A stretch of DNA of 64,000 nucleotides from positions 1-64,000 of the forward strand of contig CBDCSK010000001.1 of the NCBI GenBank assembly GCA_965221605.1. The letters run 5' to 3'. The DNA is from Aldehydirespirator sp965221605 (GTDB lineage Bacteria > Actinomycetota > Acidimicrobiia > Acidimicrobiales > Aldehydirespiratoraceae). A model generated the notes under the pieces. The model saw only the letters and a list, made by a program, of their open reading frames with translations, was not told where the DNA came from and made no database searches. Shown in pieces: positions 55,636 through 63,155 of this stretch. The position numbers and the translations under genes were made by a program. How positions within the stretch are numbered: position 1 is the stretch's first letter; every line of letters starts with the position of its first letter.

Positions 55636-55714
55636 AAGCCGCACCGCTTCGCACGCACACCACAGCGAGCACCAGCACCCGCAAGCCAGCCGTCTACAGG
55701 ATCGAGAGCCAGCC

Positions 55715-55906
55715 ATGCCCAAGATGAAGACCCACCGGGGTGCGGCCAAGCGCTTCCGCCGTACCGGCTCCGGCAAGCTGCGGCGCCGCCGGATCAACAA
55801 GAACCACATCCTCGAGAAGAAGTCCCCCAAGCGCAAGCGCCAGCTCCGGGCTCCCGCCGACGTGTCTTCGTCGGACAAGCGGATGCTGCGTGACCTGGGC
55901 GTCTAG
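55715..55906 (+). CDS. rpmI: 50S ribosomal protein L35
   Basis: 63 basic residues: PKMKTHRGAAKRFRRTGSGKLRRRR and HILEKKSPKRKRQLR are the L35 signature. It lies between infC and rplT in the universal order. ATG 55715 is used; the product is too short for many gene callers. Confidence 0.97.
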   Translation: MPKMKTHRGAAKRFRRTGSGKLRRRRINKNHILEKKSPKRKRQLRAPADVSSSDKRMLRDLGV

Positions 55907-55958
55907 TCCCGCTGTCCCGGCAGGCAGCTGATACGAGCCCCATCAAGGAGACCAGACG

Positions 55959-56333
55959 ATGGCCAGAGTGACACGCCCCGCCCAGTCCAGGCGCCGCCGC
56001 CGAGCGGTGCTGTCGCGGGCGAAGGGCTACTACGGCAACAAGTCCCGTTCGTGGCGGTCCGCCAACGAGCAGCTCATGCACTCCGGGAACTACGCGTTCC
56101 GGGACCGCAGGGCCCGCAAGAACGACTTCCGCCGGCTCTGGATACAGCGGATCAACGCGGCATGCCGCCAGCGGGGGACCTCCTACAGCCGCTTCATCGC
56201 CGGTCTGAAGGCAGCCGGGATCGAGGTCGACCGCAAGATCCTGGCCGACCTGGCCGTCAACGAGCCCGAGGCGTTCTCGGCGCTGGTCGAGGCAGCCTCA
56301 GAGGCGTCGGCGGCCCAGGCTCAGGCGAGCTGA
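55959..56333 (+). CDS. rplT: 50S ribosomal protein L20
   Basis: 124 residues: RVTRPAQSRRRRRAVLSRAKGYYGNKSRSWR (long basic N-terminal extension), FRRLWIQRINAACRQRG, SYSRFIAGLKAAGIEVDRKILADLAV. An early assembly protein for 23S rRNA and known autogenous regulator of this operon in other bacteria. SD CAAGGAGACC precedes the ATG. It overlaps the methyltransferase frame by 4 nt. Confidence 0.97.
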   Translation: MARVTRPAQSRRRRRAVLSRAKGYYGNKSRSWRSANEQLMHSGNYAFRDRRARKNDFRRLWIQRINAACRQRGTSYSRFIAGLKAAGIEVDRKILADLAVNEPEAFSALVEAASEASAAQAQAS

Positions 56334-57115
56334 CCGAACCCCAAGCGCTCGGGCCGCGCCACAAGCGGGTAGCCGAGCTGCGGCGCCTTGTGCGCCGGCG
56401 ATCCCCGGGCGACGCCCAGATGGTGCTGGAGGGGGCGCGCACCGTCTCGGAGGCTCTGGCGGCCGGCATCGAGCCTTCGGTCGTGGCCGTTCCCGAGTCG
56501 GCGGCCGATGACGCCGCCGCACAGGATGTGGTGTCCCGTCTCGGTTCCGGCATCAAGTTGCTGGTGCTGTCGGACCGGGCCTTCGACTCGGTGGCTCCCG
56601 CCGCGAGTCCCCAGCCGATGCTGGCGCTGGCCGACAGGCCGCGGACTCGCCTGCCGCAGGCGCTGGCGCATGACGATCTGGTGCTGGTGCTTGCCGGCGT
56701 GTCCGATCCCGGCAACGTCGGGACGATCATTCGCGCCGCCGAAGCTTGCGCGGCCTGCTGCGTGGTGGTGGTCGGCGGAGCCGATCCCTGGGCTCCCAAG
56801 GCGGTGAGAGCCTCGGCCGGCTCGATGCTGCGGGTGCCGGTCGTGCAGGCGGCCGACGCCCCGGCGGTCCTCGAAGCCCTGCGGGCTGCGGGCGCAGTCA
56901 TCGTGGCCGCGGACCCCCACGACGGGACTCACCACGACTCCGGCGTGCTCGCCGCGGGAGGGGGTCCGGTGGCCCTTGTGCTCGGATCGGAGTCCCACGG
57001 CCTGGATCCCTCGCTGGTAGTCGAACATCGGGTCCGTATTCCGATGGTGGGCGACACCGAGTCGCTCAACGTGGCCATGGCGGCCACCCTCCTCGTATTC
57101 GAGTATCGCCGCTAG
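56330..57115 (+). CDS. SpoU/TrmH-family rRNA methyltransferase
   Basis: 2'-O-ribose methyltransferase with an N-terminal substrate-binding domain (GPRHKRVAELRRLVRRR, VLEGARTVSEALAAGI) and a knotted SPOUT domain: LVLVLAGVSDPGNVGTIIRAAEA, VALVLGSESHGLDP and RIPMVGDTESLNVAMAATLLVFEY. Similarity starts before the first in-frame GTG (56390), and no ATG/GTG/TTG fits, so CTG 56330 overlapping the rplT stop (CTGA) is the likely, unusual start. About 261 residues. Confidence 0.88.
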   Translation: MTEPQALGPRHKRVAELRRLVRRRSPGDAQMVLEGARTVSEALAAGIEPSVVAVPESAADDAAAQDVVSRLGSGIKLLVLSDRAFDSVAPAASPQPMLALADRPRTRLPQALAHDDLVLVLAGVSDPGNVGTIIRAAEACAACCVVVVGGADPWAPKAVRASAGSMLRVPVVQAADAPAVLEALRAAGAVIVAADPHDGTHHDSGVLAAGGGPVALVLGSESHGLDPSLVVEHRVRIPMVGDTESLNVAMAATLLVFEYRR

Positions 57116-57147
57116 GGCAGCGTGGCCTCCGACCCTGGCGGCGCTGC

Positions 57148-57196
57148 GAACTTCAATGAGTTAACCACCGCACAGGTGGCTAACTCATTGAAGTTC
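57148..57196. other. Long AT-rich intergenic hairpin
   Basis: GAACTTCAATGAGTTA (57148-57163) pairs perfectly over 16 bp with TAACTCATTGAAGTTC (57181-57196); an inner CCACC/GGTGG stem closes on GCACA. It sits 33 bp after the methyltransferase stop and 44 bp before the pheS -10. It is much more AT-rich than its surroundings and has no U-tract. Confidence 0.75.
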
Positions 57197-57239
57197 GGTG
57201 CGGGGCTGGCTACTCCGCGGACCAGCGGCTGGCGGGCTC

Positions 57240-57245
57240 TAGTCT
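57240..57245 (+). promoter_or_regulatory. Putative -10 of pheS (TAGTCT)
   Basis: TAGTCT ends 7 nt before the pheS ATG, without a Shine-Dalgarno, consistent with a leaderless mRNA. Confidence 0.4.
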
Positions 57246-57252
57246 TGCTCGG

Positions 57253-58260
57253 ATGATCGAGGGCTACGAGCGGGCCGCTGCCGGCGCCGAGGAGCGCCTC
57301 GCCGCGGCTGCCGATCTCGACGCCGTGGCCGGCATCGAGCGGGAGTTGCTGGGTCGCCGCTCGCTCTTCGCCGACGCAAGGCGCCAGCTCGCCGATCTCG
57401 ATCCCGGCGACAGGGCCGAGGCCGGTCGCCGCCTCAACGAGGCCCGCGGCCGGGTCGAAGCCGCCGTCGCCGTCGCCCGGGAGCGTCTCGCGGCCGCCGC
57501 CCGGGACGACCGCTATGTGGCCGAGCGGCTCGACCTCACCGAGCGCCTTCCCCGGGCGGTCCCGCTGAGCCGCGGGCACCTGCATCCCGTGACGCAAGCC
57601 CGCGACCGTCTCGAGGACGTGTTCGTCGGCATGGGGTACACCGTCGCCGAGGGGCCCGAGGTGGAGACGGCCTGGTACAACTTCGAGGCCCTCAACATCC
57701 CCGACTGGCATCCGGCCCGGGGCAGCTTCGACACGATCTTCGTCAACCTCGGTGAACCCGAGGAAGTGATGCTGCGCTCTCACACCTCCCCGGTGCAGAT
57801 CCGGGTGATGGAGGTCCGCAAGCCGCCCGTGTACATCGTGGCACCGGGCCGGACTTTCAGGACCGACACCGCCGACGCCACCCACCTGCCGGCCTTCAAC
57901 CAGATCGAGGGACTGGCCGTGGATCGCGACATCACCATGGGCGACCTCGCGGGAACCATCGACGAGTTCGTCAGGGCCTTCTTCGGCAAGGAGGTCAAGA
58001 GCCGGCTGCGCCCGTCCTACTTCCCGTTCACCGAGCCGTCGGCCGAGTTCGACATCTCCCGGCCCGACGGGTCGTGGCTGGAGCTGGGCGGCTGCGGGAT
58101 GGTCCATCCCAACGTGCTGAGCAACTGCGGGATCGACCCCGAGGAGTGGCAGGGCTTCGCTTTCGGCTTCGGCATCGACCGCCTGGCGGTGATGCGCCAC
58201 GAGATCGACGACATCCGAGAGTTCGTGAACAGCGACACTCGGTTCCTGAGCCAGTTCTGA
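57253..58260 (+). CDS. pheS: Phenylalanyl-tRNA synthetase alpha chain
   Basis: Catalytic class II subunit. An N-terminal coiled coil (about residues 1-90) is followed by LSRGHLHPVTQARDRLEDVFVGMGY, motif 2 region LRSHTSPVQIRVM and PGRTFRTDTADATHLPAFNQIEGL, and motif 3 GGCGMVHPNVLSNCGID, FGFGIDRLAVMRHEIDDIR. Length 335 residues is normal. pheT follows after 13 bp. Confidence 0.97.
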   Translation: MIEGYERAAAGAEERLAAAADLDAVAGIERELLGRRSLFADARRQLADLDPGDRAEAGRRLNEARGRVEAAVAVARERLAAAARDDRYVAERLDLTERLPRAVPLSRGHLHPVTQARDRLEDVFVGMGYTVAEGPEVETAWYNFEALNIPDWHPARGSFDTIFVNLGEPEEVMLRSHTSPVQIRVMEVRKPPVYIVAPGRTFRTDTADATHLPAFNQIEGLAVDRDITMGDLAGTIDEFVRAFFGKEVKSRLRPSYFPFTEPSAEFDISRPDGSWLELGGCGMVHPNVLSNCGIDPEEWQGFAFGFGIDRLAVMRHEIDDIREFVNSDTRFLSQF

Positions 58261-58273
58261 TGGGGCAGGCACC

Positions 58274-60649
58274 ATGAAGGTTCTGCTGTCGTGGCTCAGG
58301 GAGTTCGCGCCCGAGATCGACGGCGATCCGGCCGCGCTCGGAGACGTGCTCAGCGCGCTGGGACTGACGGTGGAGGACATGACCGTCACCGGCTCGGTGC
58401 CCGACGGCGTGGTGCTGGGCCGGGTGCTGGAGTTGCGCCCCCATCCCGACGCCGACCGGATCCAGCTCGTCGAGGTGGACGACGGCTCGGGCAAGGCCCT
58501 CCAGGTCTGCTGCGGCGCGTTCAACATGGCCGCCGGAGACCTGGTGCCGCTGGCCCGGGTTGGGACGGTGCTGCCGAACGGGCTGGAGATCGCCCGCCGC
58601 AAGATGCGGGGCCAGGCCTCTGAAGGCATGTGCTGCTCGGAGATCGAGCTCGACATGGGCGACGACGCCGAGGGCATCATGATCCTCAACGACCGGGTAT
58701 CCGCCGGTGCCGGGCCGGGCACGCCACTGGCCGACGCTCTCGGCATGGAGCCCGACGTGCTGTGGGACCTGGACGTCGGCGCCAACCGGCCCGACGCCCT
58801 GTCGGTGATGGGCGTGGCCCGCGACCTGGCCGCCGGCCTCGGCGTGGCCTTCGAGCCGCCCGACTGGTCCACCGACGCCTCCGGCCCCGACATCTCCGAG
58901 GTCGCCTCGGTCGAGATCGTCGACCCGACGCTGTGCGGCCGTTTCGTCGGGCGGGTGCTGCGCAACGCGCCGCAGGGTTCGTCGCCGCCGTGGATGGCCA
59001 ACCGGCTGACTGCTCTGGGCCAGCGTCCCATCAACAGCATCGTCGACATCTCCAACTACGTGATGCTCGAGTTGGGCCAGCCCAGCCACACCTTCGACCT
59101 GGGCCGGGTGAGCCGATCCCGTATCCGGGTGCGCCGGGCCCGTGACGGCGAGACCATCACCACCCTCGACGGCGTGCACCGCACGCTGGCCGTCGGCGAC
59201 GGGGTCATCGCCGACGGCGACGACGAGGCCATCGGCATCGCCGGCGTGATGGGCGGGGCGTCCACCGAGATCGACGACGGCACCACCGACGTGCTGGTGG
59301 AGATGGCGTGGTGGGACCCGCCGTCCATCTCGCGCACGGCCAAGCGGCTCAACCTCTCCAGCGAAGCCGCCACCCGCTTCAGGCGGGGCGCCGACTGGGG
59401 CTACAACGTGGAGCGCTGCATGAACCGCTTCGTTCAACTGGCCGCCCAGCAGGGCGCCGAGGTGGCCCCCGGCCTGATCGACGAGCGCGGCGACCTGCCC
59501 GACCGCCGCCCGCTGCGAGTGCGGACCGCCAGGGTCAACCGCCTGCTCGGTACCGGCCTGAGCGCGCCCGAGATGGCCGACCACCTGCGGTCCATAGGCT
59601 TCGGGGCCGACCCCGCGGGCGACGCCGAGCTGGACGTGACCGTCCCGACCTGGCGCTGGGACACCAGCACCGAGGCCGACATCGCCGAGGAGGTGGCCCG
59701 GCTCCACGGGTACGAGAGCATCGAGCGCACGGTGCCCACCGCCAACGAGGCCGGCGGGCTGTCGGCCTACCAGAAGGACCGGCGGCTGGTGCGCGACGTG
59801 CTGGTGGGGGCCGGCTGCTACGAGACCCAGCCCATGCCGTTCGTGGCGCCCGGTGCGCTGGCCGCGGTGGGCCTTCCCGAGGACGGCATCACGCTGTCCA
59901 ACCCGGTCGACGACAGCGAGTCGGTGCTGAGAACGTCACTGCTCCCTGGCCAGTTGCGGGCGGTGGCCTACAACCAGCGCCATTTCAACGGCGACGTGCG
60001 GCTGTTCGAGATCGGCCACGTCTACCGGCCCGCGCTGGAGGGCCAGCTCCTCCCCGACGAGAGGGAGTTCCTGGCCGTGGCCCTGTCCGGTGAGGAGGCT
60101 CCGGCCGCAGTGGCGGTCCTGGACCTGCTGGCCGCGGCCCTGTCGTTGCCCGCGGTCGAGCTGCGCAGCGGATCGCTGCCGGGGATGCACCCCACCCGGG
60201 CCGCCGAGGTGGCGGTGGCCGGTCGGGTGCGCGGCGCGGTGGGGGAGATCGATCCCGGAGTGCTCGAGGCCGGCGGGGTGTCGGGCCGGGTGGCGTGGCT
60301 CCAGCTCGACCTTCAGGAGGTGCTCGACGGGCCTAGGGCTCGGCGCCGCTACCGGCCGGTCAGCAAGTACCCGCCCAGCGATGTGGACCTGGCCTTCGTC
60401 GTGCCCGAGAGCGTGGCCGCGGCCCAGGTGGAGAGGGCGCTGCGAGCCTCGGCTGGGTCGTTGCTGGCTGACATCGAGCTGTTCGACGCGTACCGGGGCG
60501 CGGGTGTGCCCGACGGGTCTCGCAGTCTCGCCTACCGGCTGAGGTTCCAGGCGGACGACCACACCCTCACCGATGCCGAGGTGGCTGCCGCCCGCCGGAA
60601 GTGCATCGACGAGACCTCGCGCCGCACCGGAGCCGTGCTCCGATCCTAG
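58274..60649 (+). CDS. pheT: Phenylalanyl-tRNA synthetase beta chain
   Basis: 791 residues in the usual order: N-terminal domain with tRNA-binding OB fold (VVLGRVLELRPHPDADRIQLVEVD), B3/B4 editing module (SLVDISNYVMLELGQP-type: IVDISNYVMLELGQPSHTFDL; IAGVMGG), B5 (ADIAEEVARLHGYESI), catalytic-like core, and C-terminal FDX-ACB domain (KYPPSDVDLAFVV; YRLRFQADDHTLTDAEV). ATG 58274 is directly downstream of pheS in one transcript. Confidence 0.97.
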   Translation: MKVLLSWLREFAPEIDGDPAALGDVLSALGLTVEDMTVTGSVPDGVVLGRVLELRPHPDADRIQLVEVDDGSGKALQVCCGAFNMAAGDLVPLARVGTVLPNGLEIARRKMRGQASEGMCCSEIELDMGDDAEGIMILNDRVSAGAGPGTPLADALGMEPDVLWDLDVGANRPDALSVMGVARDLAAGLGVAFEPPDWSTDASGPDISEVASVEIVDPTLCGRFVGRVLRNAPQGSSPPWMANRLTALGQRPINSIVDISNYVMLELGQPSHTFDLGRVSRSRIRVRRARDGETITTLDGVHRTLAVGDGVIADGDDEAIGIAGVMGGASTEIDDGTTDVLVEMAWWDPPSISRTAKRLNLSSEAATRFRRGADWGYNVERCMNRFVQLAAQQGAEVAPGLIDERGDLPDRRPLRVRTARVNRLLGTGLSAPEMADHLRSIGFGADPAGDAELDVTVPTWRWDTSTEADIAEEVARLHGYESIERTVPTANEAGGLSAYQKDRRLVRDVLVGAGCYETQPMPFVAPGALAAVGLPEDGITLSNPVDDSESVLRTSLLPGQLRAVAYNQRHFNGDVRLFEIGHVYRPALEGQLLPDEREFLAVALSGEEAPAAVAVLDLLAAALSLPAVELRSGSLPGMHPTRAAEVAVAGRVRGAVGEIDPGVLEAGGVSGRVAWLQLDLQEVLDGPRARRRYRPVSKYPPSDVDLAFVVPESVAAAQVERALRASAGSLLADIELFDAYRGAGVPDGSRSLAYRLRFQADDHTLTDAEVAAARRKCIDETSRRTGAVLRS

Positions 60650-60671
60650 AGTGCAAGAAGTATCTCATTTC

Positions 60672-60709
60672 TGCACATAGTTGCAACGAGTGATGCCTGC
60701 CGGTAGCTT
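60672..60709 (+). promoter_or_regulatory. argC promoter with candidate ARG box
   Basis: -35 TTGCAA (60681-60686), 17-bp spacer, -10 TAGCTT within CGGTAGCTT (60701-60709), 6 nt before ATG 60716. TGCACATAGTTGCA (60672-60685) overlaps the -35 and has two TGCA half-sites at 10-bp spacing, resembling actinobacterial ArgR sites. No argR gene is in the window. Confidence 0.5.
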
Positions 60710-60715
60710 GACCTG

Positions 60716-61750
60716 ATGCACAGGGTCGCGGTCATCGGCGCGTCGGGCTTCACCGGCGCCGAGCTGCTGCGGATCTGCGCGTCCCACCCCGACCTGGAGG
60801 TGGCGGTGGCCACCGGCGACTCCATGGCCGGGCGGGACGTGGCCGACCTGTACCCGAGCCTCGCCCCCGCCTACGGCGGCTCACAGTTCGTGCCCTACGA
60901 GCCGGGCGTCGCGTCGGGCTGCGACCTCGCCTTCTGCGGTCTGCCCCACGGCGCTTCGCAGTCCGTGGTCCCGGAGCTGCGGGGCGATGTTAAGCACGTC
61001 GTCGACCTGGCCGCGGACTTCAGGCTCGATGACCCCGGTCTGTACCCGGCGTGGTACGGCGAAGCCCATACCGCACCGGAACTGCTCGACGAGTTCGTCT
61101 ACGGCCTTCCCGAGCTGTTCCGCGACGACATACGGGGCGCCGTTCTGGTGGCAGCACCAGGCTGCTATGTGACCACGGCCTCGCTGGCCCTCGCCCCTCT
61201 AGTGACGGCTGGCGCGGTGGAGCCCACCGGCATCATCGTCGATGCCGCCAGCGGGGTGTCCGGTGCCGGACGGCCGCCCAGGGCGAACACCTCCTTCTGT
61301 GCGGTGGACGAGGACTTCACCGCCTACGGCCTGCTGACGCACCGGCATACGCCCGAGATCGAGATGGCGCTGTCGCGGCATGCGGGCACCGGCGTGCAGG
61401 TGCTGTTCACCCCTCACCTGGCCCCCATGAACCGGGGCATCCTCGCCACCTGCTACGCCAGGCCCACCGCTCGGACCGGCACCGACGAGGTGCTGGGCCT
61501 GCTGGCCGAGGCCTACTGCGACGAGCCGTTCGTGGTGGTGAGCGAGCGGTCGCCCTCCACCAAGGCGACGCTCGGGTCCAACAGCGTCCACATAACCGCC
61601 AGGGCCGACCCCCGCACCGGCTGGGTCGTGGCCATCGCCGCACTCGACAACCTCGTCAAGGGGGCGTCGGGGCAGGCCGTCCAGTGCGCCAACCTGGCGC
61701 TGGGCATCGACGAGACCGCCGGGCTGGCCTCGGCGGGGCTCTACCCCTAG
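60716..61750 (+). CDS. argC: N-acetyl-gamma-glutamyl-phosphate reductase
   Basis: Third arginine step, NADPH dependent. VAVIGASGFTGAELLRI (nucleotide-binding), LAFCGLPHGASQ, VVDLAADFRL and catalytic-Cys region VLVAAPGCYVTTASLAL are clear; the C-terminal FTPHLAPMNRGILATCYA and GASGQAVQCANL complete the family. 344 residues. First gene of argC-argJ-argB; apparently leaderless. Confidence 0.97.
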   Translation: MHRVAVIGASGFTGAELLRICASHPDLEVAVATGDSMAGRDVADLYPSLAPAYGGSQFVPYEPGVASGCDLAFCGLPHGASQSVVPELRGDVKHVVDLAADFRLDDPGLYPAWYGEAHTAPELLDEFVYGLPELFRDDIRGAVLVAAPGCYVTTASLALAPLVTAGAVEPTGIIVDAASGVSGAGRPPRANTSFCAVDEDFTAYGLLTHRHTPEIEMALSRHAGTGVQVLFTPHLAPMNRGILATCYARPTARTGTDEVLGLLAEAYCDEPFVVVSERSPSTKATLGSNSVHITARADPRTGWVVAIAALDNLVKGASGQAVQCANLALGIDETAGLASAGLYP

Positions 61751-61792
61751 AGGCCGAGATGGGAACTCACCACCTTCTCGCGGTCTACCCAC

Positions 61793-61920
61793 GGAACTGG
61801 CAGCTGTATGGCCCCAGTCGGGCGCGATGGGCTGCCAGTTCGCGTTGGTGCGCTTCGTCGAATCGGAATTGGCAGCGGTGCGTGCCCTCTCGGGCGTTCT
61901 GGGCTACCAGTTCCCGGTGG
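61793..61920. repeat. Two tandem hairpin-forming units between argC and argJ
   Basis: 56-bp units at 61793-61848 and 61865-61920 (period 72) are about 70% alike. Each starts GGAAYTGGCAGC and ends GCTRCCAGTTC, so each can fold on itself (perfect 10-bp stem AACTGGCAGC/GCTGCCAGTT at 61795-61804 and 61831-61840 in the first). Lies in a 175-bp gap inside the arg operon. Confidence 0.75.
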
Positions 61921-61925
61921 CTGTG

Positions 61926-63155
61926 ATGTCTGAGGCCAAGGTCTCGCCCCTCGCGCCCGCGGCCTTTCCGGGGATGCCGGTCGTCAAGGGCTTGCGCCTC
62001 TCGACAGCCGCGGCCGGGATCCGCTATCAGGGCCGCGACGACTCGATGCTGGCCGAGCTTGCGTCGGGCACCATCGTGGCCGGTGTCTTCACCCGGTCGA
62101 TGTGCACGGCCGCGCCGGTGGACTGGTGCCGGCATGCGCTGGCCTCCAGCGGGGGCCGGGGCCGGGCCATCATCGTCAACTCGGGCAACGCCAACGCATT
62201 CACGGGCGCGGCCGGGTACCGGGCCGCCCAGCACACCGCGGGCTCGGTGGCACGGGCCCTGGGAGCGCCCGTGCAGGAGGTGCTGGTCGCCTCCACCGGC
62301 GTGATCGGCGAGGACCTGCCGGTCGAGCGCATCGACGCCGTGCTCGGCGGCCTCGTCGCCGGACTGTCCGCGTCGGGTTCGGACGGCTGGAAGGCCGCCG
62401 CCAACGCCATCGGCACCACCGACACGTTCCCCAAGGGGGCGTCGGCGCGGGTGGCAGGCACGAGCGCCCATGTGGCCGGCATCGCCAAGGGCAGCGGGAT
62501 GATCGCCCCCGACATGGCCACCATGCTGGCGTTCGTGTTCACGGACCTCGCGGTGGACCCGAGCATCGCCCAGGAGTGCCTGACCACGTCGGTCGAGAAG
62601 AGCTTCAACCGCATAACCGTCGACTCCGACACCTCCACCAGCGACACCGTGCTGCTGGCCGCCACCGGCACGTCGGGACAGCCCGCAACGCTGCACATGG
62701 CGGACTTCGCCGACGCTCTCGACGCGGTGACCATGGATCTGTCCCACCAGATCGTGCGCGACGGCGAGGGCGCCACCAAGTTCGTCGCGGTCACCGTCAC
62801 CGGCGCGGCCGACGACGCCGCGGCGCAGACCATCGCCAGGGCCGTGGCCGACTCGCCGCTGGTGAAGACGGCTCTGGCCGCCTCCGACGCCAACTGGGGC
62901 CGGATCGTGGCCGCGGTGGGCAAGGCCGGCCAGCGGGCCGACCGGGACCAGCTCGCGATCTGGATCGGCGACGAGCAGTGCGCCGACGCAGGGATGCCCA
63001 GACCCGGCTACCGCGAGGAGCGGGCCACCGAGCACCTGCTGGGCGACGACATCGAGCTCCGGGTCGATGTGGGTGTCGGCAACGGCGAGGCCACGGTCTG
63101 GACCTGCGACCTGACCCACGGCTACATCGACATAAACGCGGGGTACCGGACATGA
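61926..63155 (+). CDS. argJ: Bifunctional ornithine acetyltransferase / N-acetylglutamate synthase
   Basis: Transfers acetyl from acetylornithine to glutamate. The autocatalytic cleavage site Ala-Thr is seen in GMIAPDMATMLAFVFTD (nucleophile Thr), with IIVNSGNANAFTG, VLVASTGVIGEDLP, GSGMIAP and C-terminal DLTHGYIDINAGYRT (family end xINAxYxT). ATG 61926 is where similarity begins; an extension from 61827 is encoded by the hairpin repeats and is not ArgJ-like. 409 residues. Stop overlaps argB by 4 bp. Confidence 0.95.
   Translation: MSEAKVSPLAPAAFPGMPVVKGLRLSTAAAGIRYQGRDDSMLAELASGTIVAGVFTRSMCTAAPVDWCRHALASSGGRGRAIIVNSGNANAFTGAAGYRAAQHTAGSVARALGAPVQEVLVASTGVIGEDLPVERIDAVLGGLVAGLSASGSDGWKAAANAIGTTDTFPKGASARVAGTSAHVAGIAKGSGMIAPDMATMLAFVFTDLAVDPSIAQECLTTSVEKSFNRITVDSDTSTSDTVLLAATGTSGQPATLHMADFADALDAVTMDLSHQIVRDGEGATKFVAVTVTGAADDAAAQTIARAVADSPLVKTALAASDANWGRIVAAVGKAGQRADRDQLAIWIGDEQCADAGMPRPGYREERATEHLLGDDIELRVDVGVGNGEATVWTCDLTHGYIDINAGYRT

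Noticed and set aside
61785..63119. 444-codon minus-strand frame opposite argJ
   Set aside because: Shadow of argJ; no recognisable protein features.
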